In this document: piece after piece, positions 35,423 through 44,339 of the stretch
Numbering within the stretch: position 1 is the stretch's first letter
Layout: each line of letters opens with the position of its first letter
Source: Nocardia sp. BMG51109
Lineage (GTDB): Bacteria > Actinomycetota > Actinomycetes > Mycobacteriales > Mycobacteriaceae
Direction: 5' to 3'
NCBI RefSeq assembly: GCF_000526215.1
Contig: NZ_JAFQ01000004.1
Span: 7,502,001 to 7,566,000 of the forward strand
DNA length: 64,000 nucleotides
Position numbers and translations under genes: made by a program
The notes under the pieces: model-generated
Databases searched by the model: none
The model's input: the letters and a program-made list of their open reading frames with translations, nothing else
Told to the model about the DNA's origin: nothing

Positions 35423-36595
35423 TCACCCGCGCGGCAGACCCAGCACTCGCTCGGCGATGATGTTGCGCTGGATTTCCGAGGTGCCGCCGGCGATGGTGTG
35501 GGCGAAGCTGCGGGCGTAGCGGTCGAACCAGCCCGGGGCCGTGAGTTCCGGGTTCAGCGGGCTGAACTCGCCGGTGACGGTGGCATGGTCGAGACCGTCG
35601 ATTCCTGCTGCGTCGAGTGCGTGTTCGGAGGCGGTCTGCACGGCTTCCGAGCCGAGGAGTTTCAGTACCGAGAGCCCGGCGGCGTCGGCGTTGCCCCGGG
35701 CCGCTCGGGCCAGGGCGGCCGAGCCGAGAAGACGCAGGGCGTAGCTGTCGAGGACGAGAGTGGCGTAGTGGTCGGCGTCCAGAGGGGTGGTGGGGCGGAA
35801 ATGGTCGACCAGGTGGTCGAGGCGGTCGGAGTAGCTGAGCCACAACAGGTTTCGTTCATGGCCGAGTGATCCGTTCGCAACCTTCCAGCCCCCGTTCAAC
35901 TCACCGACCAGATTCTCCTTGGGGACGACAACGTCGCGGAAGAAGACTTCGTTGAAGTCCAAGTCGTCCGGATCGGGGAGGGAGGCGAACGGGCGGCGTT
36001 CGATACCGGGAAGGTCGGTGGGGATCAGAAGGGCCGAGATTCCGCGGTGTTTGGCGGCATCCGGGTCGGTACGGACGAAGGTCAGGATCACGTCGGCGTC
36101 GTGGGCGCCGGAGGTCCAGATCTTCTGGCCGTTGACCACGAAATGGTCGCCGTCGAGGACCGCGCGGGTGCGTAGGGCGGCCAGGTCGGAGCCGGCGTCC
36201 GGCTCGCTCATACCCATTGCCGCCGTGCGCTCGCCGCGCAGGATGGAGCGCGCCCACTCGTGTTGTTCGGGTGTGCCGAACGTGATGAGTGAGGCGGCGA
36301 CGATGCCGAGGCCCTGGGGGTTGTAGGACTGGTAGATGCGGCGGCGGGCCAGTTCCTCGCTGTGCACGTACTGCTCCAGGACCCCCGCGTTGCGGCCGCC
36401 GAACTCCGGCGCGTAGCCCGGGACCAGCCAGCCGTGGTCGAACTGGACGCGCTGCCACCGCCGGGCCCAGTCCGGGACGTGGCCGGTCGAGCGCGGGCGT
36501 TCCACCGCATCGGCCTCGGGCGGAAGATGCTCGTCGAGGAACGCCACGAACTCGGCGCGGAACTGCTCGACGTCGGCGTCGAAGGTCAATTTCAC
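35423..36595 (-). CDS. acyl-CoA dehydrogenase
   Basis: A 390-residue flavoprotein of the acyl-CoA dehydrogenase family. Visible are MGMSEPDAGSDLAALRTRA (flavin/substrate contact, near residue 127), KIWTSGAHDADVILTF, and the C-terminal AGGTSEIQRNIIAERVLGLPRG. The first part LPPEADAVERP...WQRVQFDHGWLVPGYAPEFGG is typical of the FadE subset active on bulky or ring substrates rather than plain fatty acids. The catalytic glutamate cannot be placed with certainty. It converges on the LLM gene and is followed upstream by the aldehyde dehydrogenase. Confidence 0.9.
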   Translation of the reverse strand: MKLTFDADVEQFRAEFVAFLDEHLPPEADAVERPRSTGHVPDWARRWQRVQFDHGWLVPGYAPEFGGRNAGVLEQYVHSEELARRRIYQSYNPQGLGIVAASLITFGTPEQHEWARSILRGERTAAMGMSEPDAGSDLAALRTRAVLDGDHFVVNGQKIWTSGAHDADVILTFVRTDPDAAKHRGISALLIPTDLPGIERRPFASLPDPDDLDFNEVFFRDVVVPKENLVGELNGGWKVANGSLGHERNLLWLSYSDRLDHLVDHFRPTTPLDADHYATLVLDSYALRLLGSAALARAARGNADAAGLSVLKLLGSEAVQTASEHALDAAGIDGLDHATVTGEFSPLNPELTAPGWFDRYARSFAHTIAGGTSEIQRNIIAERVLGLPRG

Positions 36596-36677
36596 GGCTG
36601 CGCTCCCCGCTCGTCACCGGCGTCGAAAGTCGATCTTACGACGCTACGTTCGTTCGTCATCTGCCTCGGAAGTCGAT

Positions 36678-38198
36678 TCACGATCCTCCGCCCGATTCGC
36701 CGGCGGGAGACGACGTCGAAGAGCGCCGTGCCGCACCGCTATCGGGAGTCGCCGCAGGTGCGATGGAGATCGACTTGACGTCGAGGAATCCCTCCATGCC
36801 CTCGCGGCCGAACTCACGGCCGATGCCGCTGGACTTCACGCCGCCGAAGGGGGCGGCCGGGTCCATGCTGTAGGGCTGGTTGATTCCCAGTGTGCCGCTG
36901 CGGATTCGGTGGGCCACGTTCAGGCCGCGGTCGATGTCGGGGGTCCACACCGAGCCGGAGAGGCCGTATTCACTGGCATTCGCGAGGTGGACGGCTTCGT
37001 CGTCATCGCTGTACGGAACGACGCTGAGAACGGGGCCGAAGATCTCCTCCTGGGCGATGCGCATCGAGTTGTCTGCGTCGACGAACAATGTCGGGCGGAT
37101 GTACCAGCCGCGATCGAGGCCGTCGGGAAGTCCGGGCCCGCCGACCAGCAGGCGGGCGCCTTCTGCTTTCCCCTGGTCGATGTAGGACGACACCCGTTGC
37201 TGCTGCCGGAATGTCACCATCGGGCCGATCCTGGTCGCGGGGTCGAACGGATCGCCCACGGCCAAACCCTCGACGACGCTCGCCAATGCGTCGACGAACT
37301 CGCCGTACCGTTTGCGTGGCAACAGGATCCGCGTCTGGGCGACACAAGCCTGGCCGCTGTTCATCAGGCCCGCCACCGTCATTCCGGTCGCGACCGCCTC
37401 AGGATCGGCGTCGTCGAGCACGACCGCCGCCGACTTGCCGCCGAGTTCGAGGCTGACCTTGCGCAACGCGGATCCGCACGCGGCGGCCACCTCGCGACCG
37501 GCTGCGGTGGAACCGGTGAAGGAAACCTTGTCCACGCCGGGATGCGACACCAGATACCGACCGACGTCGCGACCGCCGGGAAGGATACTGACTACGCCCG
37601 GCGGCAGGCCGAGTTCGGCGAGCAACTCGGCCATCACCGCGGCGTCCAGCGGCGTCTCCGGCGACGGCTTGAGCACGATCGTGCATCCCGCCAACAGGGC
37701 CGGGACCAGCTTCGCGACCGTCAGGAACATCGGCATGTTCCACGGAATGATGGCGGCAACCACGCCGACCGGCTCGCGGTGAACGCCGACATCCGCACCC
37801 AAGGCCCCGGATCTCGTTTCGTGCCAGGGGTATTCGGCCGCAACATCAGTGAGAGCGCTGATCATGAATCCCGGCAACCGCGCCTGGGCGGACCGGGAGA
37901 AGGTGATCGGCGCGCCCATCTCGCTGGTGACCAGCTGCGCGATCTCCTCACGTCGTGGCTCGTACCGCTCGGCCAGCTTCCGCACGATCGCGACGCGTTC
38001 CTTCGGATCCAGCCGCGGCCACGGACCGTGGTCGAAGGCTTCCCGCGCCGCCGCCACCGCGCGGTCGACGTCGGCCGGCGCCGCCGCGGGCACCCGCGCG
38101 ATCGGTTGCTCGCTGTGCGGAGAGATCACGTCGATCGTGTCGGTGGTGCTGGGGGCAACCCAATCACCACCGATGAACAAATGTTCCTGTGTCTGCAT
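36678..38198 (-). CDS. NAD-dependent aldehyde dehydrogenase
   Basis: A 506-residue aldehyde dehydrogenase starting MQTQEHLFIGGDWV. Cofactor and active-site motifs are present: PWNMPMFL, FTGSTAAGREV, LELGGKSAAVVLDDAD (general base Glu), GQACVAQTRIL (catalytic Cys) and EEIFGPVLSVVPY. The start is the ATG before QTQEHLF, as the longer frame adds an unrelated peptide. The reaction is oxidation of an aldehyde to the acid; with the neighbouring acyl-CoA dehydrogenase it belongs to a catabolic set. The C-terminus has an extra serine/glycine-rich tail. Confidence 0.92.
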   Translation of the reverse strand: MQTQEHLFIGGDWVAPSTTDTIDVISPHSEQPIARVPAAAPADVDRAVAAAREAFDHGPWPRLDPKERVAIVRKLAERYEPRREEIAQLVTSEMGAPITFSRSAQARLPGFMISALTDVAAEYPWHETRSGALGADVGVHREPVGVVAAIIPWNMPMFLTVAKLVPALLAGCTIVLKPSPETPLDAAVMAELLAELGLPPGVVSILPGGRDVGRYLVSHPGVDKVSFTGSTAAGREVAAACGSALRKVSLELGGKSAAVVLDDADPEAVATGMTVAGLMNSGQACVAQTRILLPRKRYGEFVDALASVVEGLAVGDPFDPATRIGPMVTFRQQQRVSSYIDQGKAEGARLLVGGPGLPDGLDRGWYIRPTLFVDADNSMRIAQEEIFGPVLSVVPYSDDDEAVHLANASEYGLSGSVWTPDIDRGLNVAHRIRSGTLGINQPYSMDPAAPFGGVKSSGIGREFGREGMEGFLDVKSISIAPAATPDSGAARRSSTSSPAGESGGGS

Positions 38199-38426
38199 GG
38201 TCACCTCGGACTGGTCGGCTGTCGGAGGACAGTACTGATCACTATGGCGCGCCGACCGCATTTCCGACCGGGCACAGGTAATCAACGGTTGGCACAGGGT
38301 ATAGGGTGTGCCAGGCTCAGAAGGACTGTGCCCGAAGGTTTGTCGGGCTGCGGTATCAGCACGGCAACATCTTCAGCGCGGCACATCACCACCTCCGAAC
38401 TCATCGACTGCGCGGCGCCCATCAGT

Positions 38427-38747
38427 TCACGCTGTGTGCGTAGCGATTTCGCGGTAGAAGCGGACGGTGGGCGGTTTATCGGTGCGCAGGCCGACCGGCG
38501 CGGAGAATCGGCCGGACTTCGTGGCCTCGGCAAGTCGGGCCTCCACGGCCGCTACGTCATCCGCCTCGATCTCGTAGACGGCGACGAAGGCGCCCTCACC
38601 GGTCAGAGGTGCGAATCTGCGTGCCGAGACCAAGCCGTCGATGCCGAGCATCTCCTTCATGTGCGTACTGTCGTACCACTCATGGTAGGCGGCGGCCTCC
38701 TCGGCGGAGTTCGGCTCGGACTCGACGTAGAGTATTCCTCTGGCCAT
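38427..38747 (-). CDS. small EthD/DUF4286-like protein
   Basis: A 106-residue protein MARGILYVESEPNSAEEAAAYHEWYDSTH(in pieces: HEWYDSTHMKEML). The HEWYD..H motif and GEGAFVAVYEIEADDVAAVEARL are typical of the ferredoxin-like dimeric alpha/beta-barrel group (EthD, DUF4286). It may bind or modify a catabolic intermediate. It lies 36 bp after the amidohydrolase stop on the same strand. Confidence 0.75.
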   Translation of the reverse strand: MARGILYVESEPNSAEEAAAYHEWYDSTHMKEMLGIDGLVSARRFAPLTGEGAFVAVYEIEADDVAAVEARLAEATKSGRFSAPVGLRTDKPPTVRFYREIATHTA

Positions 38748-38783
38748 CTGCTGTCTCCGTGCGTTGTGCGAATCGGGCTGGGG

Positions 38784-40034
38784 TCAAACCTGTTTGGCGA
38801 TGCGGCCGTCCTTCATGACGAACCGCACGTCCTCCAGGACCGTGATGTCGTCGGTGGGATCCCCTGGTACGGCGATGATGTCGGCGAGCAGGCCGGGTTC
38901 GAGCCGGCCGCGGTCGTCGACGCCGATGAGTTCGGCGCTGGTGACGGTCGCGGCGCGCAACGCCTCGACCGGCGTCATGCCCCGATCGACCAGGGCCCAC
39001 AGTTCCTTGGCGTTGTCGCCGTGCGGCACCGCGGGTGCATCTGTGCCACAGGCGATCTTGACTCCGGCCTTGATGGCCTTGCGCAGCGTTTCCCGTGCCT
39101 GGGGAAAGACTTCCGCGGCCTTCTTCTGTAGGGCGGGAGCGGCTTTGGAGACGTCCAGTCCTTCGGACAGGTAGCTGGTGGGCACCAGGAAGGTGCCGTT
39201 CTCGACCATCATGGCGATGGTGTCGTCACTGGCCAGCGACCCGTGCTCGATGCAGTCGACGCCGGCGCGGATGCAGGCGCGAATTCCGGCGTCACCGTGG
39301 GCATGTGCGGCGACCGGGATGCCGGCGCGGTGTGCCTCGTCGACGATCGCCTCGAGTTCCTCGTCGGAGTACTGCTGCGCGCCGGCGACGGTGCCGTGCG
39401 ACATCACGCCGCCCGACGCCGAGATCTTGATGACCCCGGCCCCGTATTTGATCTGGTAGCGCACGCATTCGCGCACCTGCGGCACACCGTTGGCCCGGCC
39501 CTCCTCCACGCTCAGCGGCATGATGTGCGGGGCGAGCCGCTGGAACATCGTCGGGTCGAGATGGCCGCCGGTCGGGGTGATGGCGTGCCCGGCACCGACG
39601 ATGCGCGGGCCTTCGACCCACCCCTGGTCGATGGCCCGGCCCAGATCGACGTCCAGGAGATAGCCGCCCGTCTTCACCATCAGGCCGAGATTGCGGACGG
39701 TGGTGAACCCGGCGTGCAGGGTCGTGCGGGCGTTGAGGGTGGCCCGCAGCGTCCGGTACACCGGATCGTCCTGCACCCCGTGCATCGCATTCGGCAGCCC
39801 CGACGGATTGTCCGGCCCGCCGATGAGCAGGTTGATCTCCATATCCATCAGCCCGGGCAGCAGCGTGACATCACCCAGATCGATGACTTCCGCGCCCTCG
39901 GGCAGCTGCGGCGGATCGACGGCGGCAATCAGGTTGTCCTCCACCACGATTACCGCCGGCGAGTGCACCCGCCCCGTATCGATGTCGACACGCCGGGCCG
40001 CGCGGAGCGCGACGGTAACGCTACCTTCTGTCAT
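38784..40034 (-). CDS. amidohydrolase-superfamily protein with altered metal motif
   Basis: A 416-residue protein of the amidohydrolase (imidazolonepropionase/prolidase-like) fold. Conserved parts: LPGLMD near residue 57, YGAGVIKISASGG (lysine bridging position), VAAHAHG, CIEHGS and GTDAPAVPHGDN (metal aspartate). The first motif, normally D-x-H-x-H after PGLID, here reads D-M-E-I-N, so both first histidines are missing while all later ligands remain. It may use one metal or another chemistry. The ATG for MTEGSVTVALRAARRV is chosen; the longer frame adds an unrelated segment. Upstream of the small EthD-like gene. Confidence 0.85.
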   Translation of the reverse strand: MTEGSVTVALRAARRVDIDTGRVHSPAVIVVEDNLIAAVDPPQLPEGAEVIDLGDVTLLPGLMDMEINLLIGGPDNPSGLPNAMHGVQDDPVYRTLRATLNARTTLHAGFTTVRNLGLMVKTGGYLLDVDLGRAIDQGWVEGPRIVGAGHAITPTGGHLDPTMFQRLAPHIMPLSVEEGRANGVPQVRECVRYQIKYGAGVIKISASGGVMSHGTVAGAQQYSDEELEAIVDEAHRAGIPVAAHAHGDAGIRACIRAGVDCIEHGSLASDDTIAMMVENGTFLVPTSYLSEGLDVSKAAPALQKKAAEVFPQARETLRKAIKAGVKIACGTDAPAVPHGDNAKELWALVDRGMTPVEALRAATVTSAELIGVDDRGRLEPGLLADIIAVPGDPTDDITVLEDVRFVMKDGRIAKQV

Positions 40035-40205
40035 GGTCCGGACCTCCCGGAAACGCTCGTCTTGTTGTCCTTCGAGTGCTACCACAGGACGGCTGCGCCG
40101 GAAGCTTCACCGTACCGGGCGATCCCGGTGACGGCCGATCCGATACTCGTGCTCCGGTAACGCCTCTGCACCGGTACCGCGGCCGGCCGTGACCTGCCCG
40201 CCTGC

Positions 40206-40535
40206 TCATGGCACCGGCTCGATGACGCAGTTCAGCGTCGTCCGACTGGCATCCGGCACGGCCGGCTGGCTCCACACCTCCACCGGGAACGACACGATGA
40301 TCATCGAATACAGCAGATACATCAGGTTCTGCACCTCGTCGGGCAGATCGTCGAGCGGGAACTTGTCGCAGTAGGCGATCGCGTCCTCGGCGCGCGGGGT
40401 GATCGCCTCGTAGAACCGCTCCATATCCTGCATCGTGCTCGCCAGACGCTGGGCATAGCGCTCATGTTCGGTCGCCAGACACCACGTCTGCGCGAACTGC
40501 TCCAGATCGGCGAACTCACTGGGCAACAGAGTCAT
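40206..40535 (-). CDS. 109-aa Rieske-partner protein, copy A
   Basis: A 109-residue protein MTLLPSEFADLEQFAQTWCLA.... It is a paralogue of the protein at 42724-43053: both have LLP(S/N)EFA(D/E)(L/F)EQ, TWCL.TE.ER.A.RLAS.M, the identical AIAYCDKFPLDDLP segment and the ending IEPVP/AEPVP. Predicted helical and soluble. Its ATG overlaps the stop of the Rieske gene (ATGA). I do not know a described family; its position directly after a Rieske alpha subunit suggests a small partner subunit in place of the usual beta subunit. Confidence 0.8.
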   Translation of the reverse strand: MTLLPSEFADLEQFAQTWCLATEHERYAQRLASTMQDMERFYEAITPRAEDAIAYCDKFPLDDLPDEVQNLMYLLYSMIIVSFPVEVWSQPAVPDASRTTLNCVIEPVP

Positions 40536-41806
40536 CGCTGTGCCACCTCCTCGCGCTCGCGCCGATATTCGTCGACCCAATCCCCGGCGACCTTGTGCAG
40601 ATGCCGCAGCAGGATCTCCTGGTCGTTCAGCGGGAATGTCGTCACCGCACGGGATTCCAGCATGATCTGGGTCGCTTCCAGGGTGCTGGCGTCCTGCAAC
40701 CCGTATTCCTTGAACGTCACCGCGGTCATCTCGTGTGCGACGCGGTCGCGCGCGGTGCGGGCGGGCGGGAAGTACAGGTTTCCCTCGAAGATGTGGGTGT
40801 TGTGGGAAGTGGGCCAGTAGTGATAGGTCAGATACCAGCCGCTGGACCAGACCAGAATTGTCCAATTGGGCCACAATTGGAACGAGTCGAGGCCCCACGG
40901 ATTGCAACGCGCGGGGTTGAGTCCGGTCGGCATCTCACCGAGATCCGGTGTGTCCCAAGGACCGAACAATCCGCCGCGGGTGATGTCCTCCATGGGCTTG
41001 CGCATGGTGGGATCGAGTTCCCAGGTGACCACGCCGGAGGTGCTGACCAGCCGGTGCGGGCCGTCGAGCCGGTAGTGCGGCGCCTCGAATCCGGCCTGCT
41101 GCGCGGCGATCGAGTAGTTGTCCGGCGTCTGTTTCCCGTGCAGCACGGGCGCGTGATAGAACTCCTGGAACGCGTCCATGTACAGTTTCCAGTTGGCGCC
41201 GACCTCGGACCGGTAGGAGAACCGCTCGGTGAGCTGGTCGAAGGGATAGCCCTCCAGGCCGGTGATCATGGGGCCGAGGAATTCCCGCAGCGTCTGCCGG
41301 GGCTGCGGGGCCAGGTTGATGAAGATGAACCCCGCCCACACCTCGCAGTGCACCCGGGCGAGCCCGAACTGGTCCTTGTCCAGATCGAAGAATTCCTCTT
41401 CCTGCTGAACGAAACTCAGCGCACCGTCCAGCCCGTACCGCCAGCCGTGGTACTTACAGGTGAACTGGCGGCAGGTCCCGGACACCTCCTCGCGCGGAAT
41501 CTCGTTCCACACCAGCTTGTTTCCTCGATGGCGGCAGATGTTGTGGAACGCGTTGACATTCCCCTCCTTGTCGCGCACGACGATCACCGAGGTGTGCGCC
41601 GCGTGGATCTCCTTGGTGAAGTAGCTCCCGGTGCGGGGTAGCTGTTCCACGCGACCGACATTGAGCCAGGCGCGCTTGAAGATCGCGTCGCGTTCCAGTT
41701 CGAAGAACTCCGGGGAGATGGAGTCCTCGTAGGACATCGGCGCGGTGCCGAGTTCCGAATAGTGCTGTGTCCAGCTGCCTTCGGCGGGCTTGGGCCAACG
41801 AGGCAT
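40532..41806 (-). CDS. Rieske non-heme iron oxygenase alpha subunit, copy A
   Basis: A 424-residue aromatic-ring-hydroxylating type oxygenase. The Rieske centre is CRHRGN...CKYHGWRYG (Cys-x-His, then Cys-x2-His, near residues 87-110). The catalytic domain has NWKLYMDAFQEFYHAPVLHG, with the two mononuclear-iron histidines. Start ATG 41806 follows CAGGAGA. A typical alpha subunit would need a beta subunit and an electron-transfer partner; only the 109-aa protein follows. The 67% or so impression of identity to copy B is by eye, not computed. Confidence 0.93.
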   Translation of the reverse strand: MPRWPKPAEGSWTQHYSELGTAPMSYEDSISPEFFELERDAIFKRAWLNVGRVEQLPRTGSYFTKEIHAAHTSVIVVRDKEGNVNAFHNICRHRGNKLVWNEIPREEVSGTCRQFTCKYHGWRYGLDGALSFVQQEEEFFDLDKDQFGLARVHCEVWAGFIFINLAPQPRQTLREFLGPMITGLEGYPFDQLTERFSYRSEVGANWKLYMDAFQEFYHAPVLHGKQTPDNYSIAAQQAGFEAPHYRLDGPHRLVSTSGVVTWELDPTMRKPMEDITRGGLFGPWDTPDLGEMPTGLNPARCNPWGLDSFQLWPNWTILVWSSGWYLTYHYWPTSHNTHIFEGNLYFPPARTARDRVAHEMTAVTFKEYGLQDASTLEATQIMLESRAVTTFPLNDQEILLRHLHKVAGDWVDEYRREREEVAQR

Positions 41807-41834
41807 GGTGTTCTCCTGAGTGACGGGTGCGGCG

Positions 41835-42674
41835 TTATTGGATCGGTTCGTCGCCGAGCACGGTGGTGCGCAACATTTCTCGTGGCGAGCCGGGGTCGTA
41901 GGGGGCCGCGCGGTGGATGACGCCGCGGTTGTCCCAGATGACGGTGTCGCCGAGGGACCATTCGTGGCGGTAGACGCGTTCCGGGGCGGTGCAGCGCCGC
42001 AGCAGGTCGTCCAGCAGCGCCCGGCTCTCGCCGGATTCCATGCCCACGACATGGTCCGTCGACGCGCCGAGCACCAGCGACCGGCGCCCCGACTTGTGCG
42101 TCCACACCAGCGGATGCTCCTTGCTGGGCCGGCCGCGCCACACGGCCAGCTGTTCGGGCGTGGGATTCTCGGTGACCAGCCGCTGCGAAGCCTCCAGGGA
42201 ATGCACCACGCGCAATGACGCAAGCTGTGCACGTTCCGATTCGCTCAGAGTGTCGTAAGCGCCATAGGTGGAGGCGAATTCGGTTTCCCCACCGCTGGCG
42301 GCCACGGCCTTGGCGGTGAGCATGGTGGCCTTCTGCGGATAGGCGTCGTCCTGGGGCGTGCAGCCGTCGATATGCCAGTCGAACGTCGCGCGCAGGTAGC
42401 TCGCCGAGGAATTCTTGCTGGTGTCCAGGCTGACCCGGTAGATGCCCTCGACCGGATGGTGGCCGGGTTCGGTGTCGATATCCCCCAGCTTGCGGCAGAA
42501 CGCCACCTGGGTCTCCGGATCCAGGTGCAGATCGCGAAATACCAGCACGCCATGGGTTTCCAGGGCGTCCAGCACCGCGTCGACGACAGCGTTCTCGGTC
42601 AGCAGGCTCGCGCTGTCGATCCCGGTGACTTCCGCACCGACGGCGTGATTGAGCTTCTTGATGGTGATGGTCAT
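41835..42674 (-). CDS. TauD/TfdA-type 2-oxoglutarate/Fe(II) dioxygenase
   Basis: A 279-residue TauD-family protein. Iron ligands are H-x-D in FDWHIDGC and the distal histidine in NRGVIHRAAPYDPG, with the 2-oxoglutarate arginine in REMLRTTVLGD. GVLVFRDLHLDPETQVAF is the conserved N-terminal part. The reaction class is hydroxylation with oxidative decarboxylation of 2-oxoglutarate; the substrate is not known. It lies between the two Rieske units on the same strand and probably works on the same compound. Confidence 0.92.
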   Translation of the reverse strand: MTITIKKLNHAVGAEVTGIDSASLLTENAVVDAVLDALETHGVLVFRDLHLDPETQVAFCRKLGDIDTEPGHHPVEGIYRVSLDTSKNSSASYLRATFDWHIDGCTPQDDAYPQKATMLTAKAVAASGGETEFASTYGAYDTLSESERAQLASLRVVHSLEASQRLVTENPTPEQLAVWRGRPSKEHPLVWTHKSGRRSLVLGASTDHVVGMESGESRALLDDLLRRCTAPERVYRHEWSLGDTVIWDNRGVIHRAAPYDPGSPREMLRTTVLGDEPIQ

Positions 42675-42723
42675 GAGAGTGTCCTTCCGGCCCGGCGTCG
42701 AATGCGGCTGCGGGGCTGGGTGA

Positions 42724-43053
42724 TCAGGGAACCGGCTCGGCGATGCGGTCCAGCACGGCGTCGGCGCTGTCGGTGGGTTTGAGCTGCTGGAAGATCTCGA
42801 CCGCCATGGCGACCATCACCAGCGAATACACCAGATACAGCAGGTTCAGCGCGTCCTCGGGCAGATCGTCGAGGGGGAATTTGTCGCAGTAGGCGATGGC
42901 TTCGTCCAGCCGGGGCAGGAACGCGTCGTGGAAGGTGACCAGCTCCGGCATGGAACTGGCCAGCCGCCGCGCCCATCGCTCGGCTTCGGTAGGCAGACAC
43001 CAGGTCTCGGCGTACTGCTCGAATTCGGCGAATTCGTTCGGCAACAGGCTCAT
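42724..43053 (-). CDS. 109-aa Rieske-partner protein, copy B
   Basis: A paralogue of copy A with the same length (109 residues). It starts MSLLPNEFAEFEQYAETWCLP, 5 bp after the stop of the second Rieske gene. Identical AIAYCDKFPLDDLP segment, similar hydrophobic stretch LLYLVYSLVMVAMAVEIF (about 18 residues, perhaps membrane-associated or a buried helix). Unknown family. Confidence 0.8.
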   Translation of the reverse strand: MSLLPNEFAEFEQYAETWCLPTEAERWARRLASSMPELVTFHDAFLPRLDEAIAYCDKFPLDDLPEDALNLLYLVYSLVMVAMAVEIFQQLKPTDSADAVLDRIAEPVP

Positions 43054-43058
43054 CTCGA

Positions 43059-44339
43059 TCACCCCTTCGCGAGGTCGTGCCGGTACTCGTCGACCCAGTC
43101 GGCCACCGCCTTGTGGAAGTGCCGGACCAGGATCTCCTGATCGTTGACCGGGAACTTGGTCAATCCCGCTGTGCGGTAAGCCGATTCGAGGGCGGTCTGG
43201 GTGCCGGTCAGCATGCCCGCGTCCTGCAGCGCGAACTCCTTGAACACCACCGACGCCACCTCGTGCTCCACTCGTTCCCGGACGGTGCGCGCCGGCTGGA
43301 AGCACAGCATGCCCTCGAACCGGTGGGTGTTGTAGGAGGTCGGCCAGTAGCGGTAGAGCAGATACCAGCCGCGGTAGATGAGGATCTCGATATTGGGGAA
43401 GATCTGGAAGTTGTCGATACCCCACGGTTCGACGTTCCCGGGATTCAGTCCGGTCGGCATCTCACCGAGATCCGGCGACTCCCACGGCCCGACGAGACCG
43501 CTGCGCGTGATCCGCTCGATCGGGTACATGTATTCCTCCGGCAGCGTCCAGCGGCGGGCGCCGCCGGTGGACACCATCCGGTGCGGGCCGTCGACCTGGA
43601 AGTGCGCGCACTCGAAGCCTTTTCCGGTCCGAACGGGATTGGGGATCTGCTGCGGATGCAGCCCGGGAACGTGGTAGTACTCCTGGAACGCGTCGGCGAA
43701 CAGCTTCCAGTTGCTCTGGTTGTCGGCCTTGAACTCGTACCATTCGGTCATCGCCTCGAACGGATAACCGTCCAGTCCGGTGACCATGGGCCCGAGGAAT
43801 TCCCGCAGCGATTGCCGCGGCTCCGGGTCGAGATTGACGAAGATGAATCCCGCCCACACGTCGCAGGGCACCGAGGCCAGCCCGAACTCCTTCTTGTCCA
43901 GCTCGAAGAACTCGCCCTCCTGCTGCACGAAGTTCAGCCCGCCGTCGAGGCCGTACCGCCACCCGTGATACTTGCAGGTGAACTGGCGGCAGACGCCGGA
44001 GACCTCCTCGCGCGGAATCTCGTTCCACATCAACTTGTTTCCGCGATGGCGGCACACGTTGTGGAAGGCGTTGATGTTTCCGTCGCCGTCGCGCACGACG
44101 ATGACCGAGGTGCGCGCGGCGTCGATCTCCTTGGTGAAATAGCTGCCGGTGCGGGGCAGCTGTTCGATCCGGCCGACGTTGAGCCAGGCGCGCTTGAAGA
44201 TCGCCTCCCGCTCCAGTTCGAAGAATTCCGGCGATACCGAATCCTCGAACGAGATCGCCCCGGTACCGAGTTCGGGATAATGCTGGGTCCAGCTGCCCTC
44301 CGCGGGCTTGGGCCACTGTCGCACGGGCGTTTGAGTCAC
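43059..44339 (-). CDS. Rieske non-heme iron oxygenase alpha subunit, copy B
   Basis: A 426-residue Rieske oxygenase closely related to copy A: same PKPAEGSWTQHYPELGTG start, CRHRGN...CKYHGW cluster, DAFQEYYHVPGLH iron site and SPDLGEMPTGLNP. The GTG start overlaps the stop of the carboxymuconolactone-decarboxylase-like gene (GTGA), so the cistrons are tightly coupled. Differences between the copies are largest in the substrate part (residues about 200-260), which suggests that each takes a different substrate or stage. Confidence 0.93.
   Translation of the reverse strand: MTQTPVRQWPKPAEGSWTQHYPELGTGAISFEDSVSPEFFELEREAIFKRAWLNVGRIEQLPRTGSYFTKEIDAARTSVIVVRDGDGNINAFHNVCRHRGNKLMWNEIPREEVSGVCRQFTCKYHGWRYGLDGGLNFVQQEGEFFELDKKEFGLASVPCDVWAGFIFVNLDPEPRQSLREFLGPMVTGLDGYPFEAMTEWYEFKADNQSNWKLFADAFQEYYHVPGLHPQQIPNPVRTGKGFECAHFQVDGPHRMVSTGGARRWTLPEEYMYPIERITRSGLVGPWESPDLGEMPTGLNPGNVEPWGIDNFQIFPNIEILIYRGWYLLYRYWPTSYNTHRFEGMLCFQPARTVRERVEHEVASVVFKEFALQDAGMLTGTQTALESAYRTAGLTKFPVNDQEILVRHFHKAVADWVDEYRHDLAKG

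Noticed and set aside
40532..42232. Apparent 566-residue Rieske protein with N-terminal extension
   Set aside because: The extension is a shadow of the TauD gene; ATG 41806 has a good ribosome site and matches copy B.
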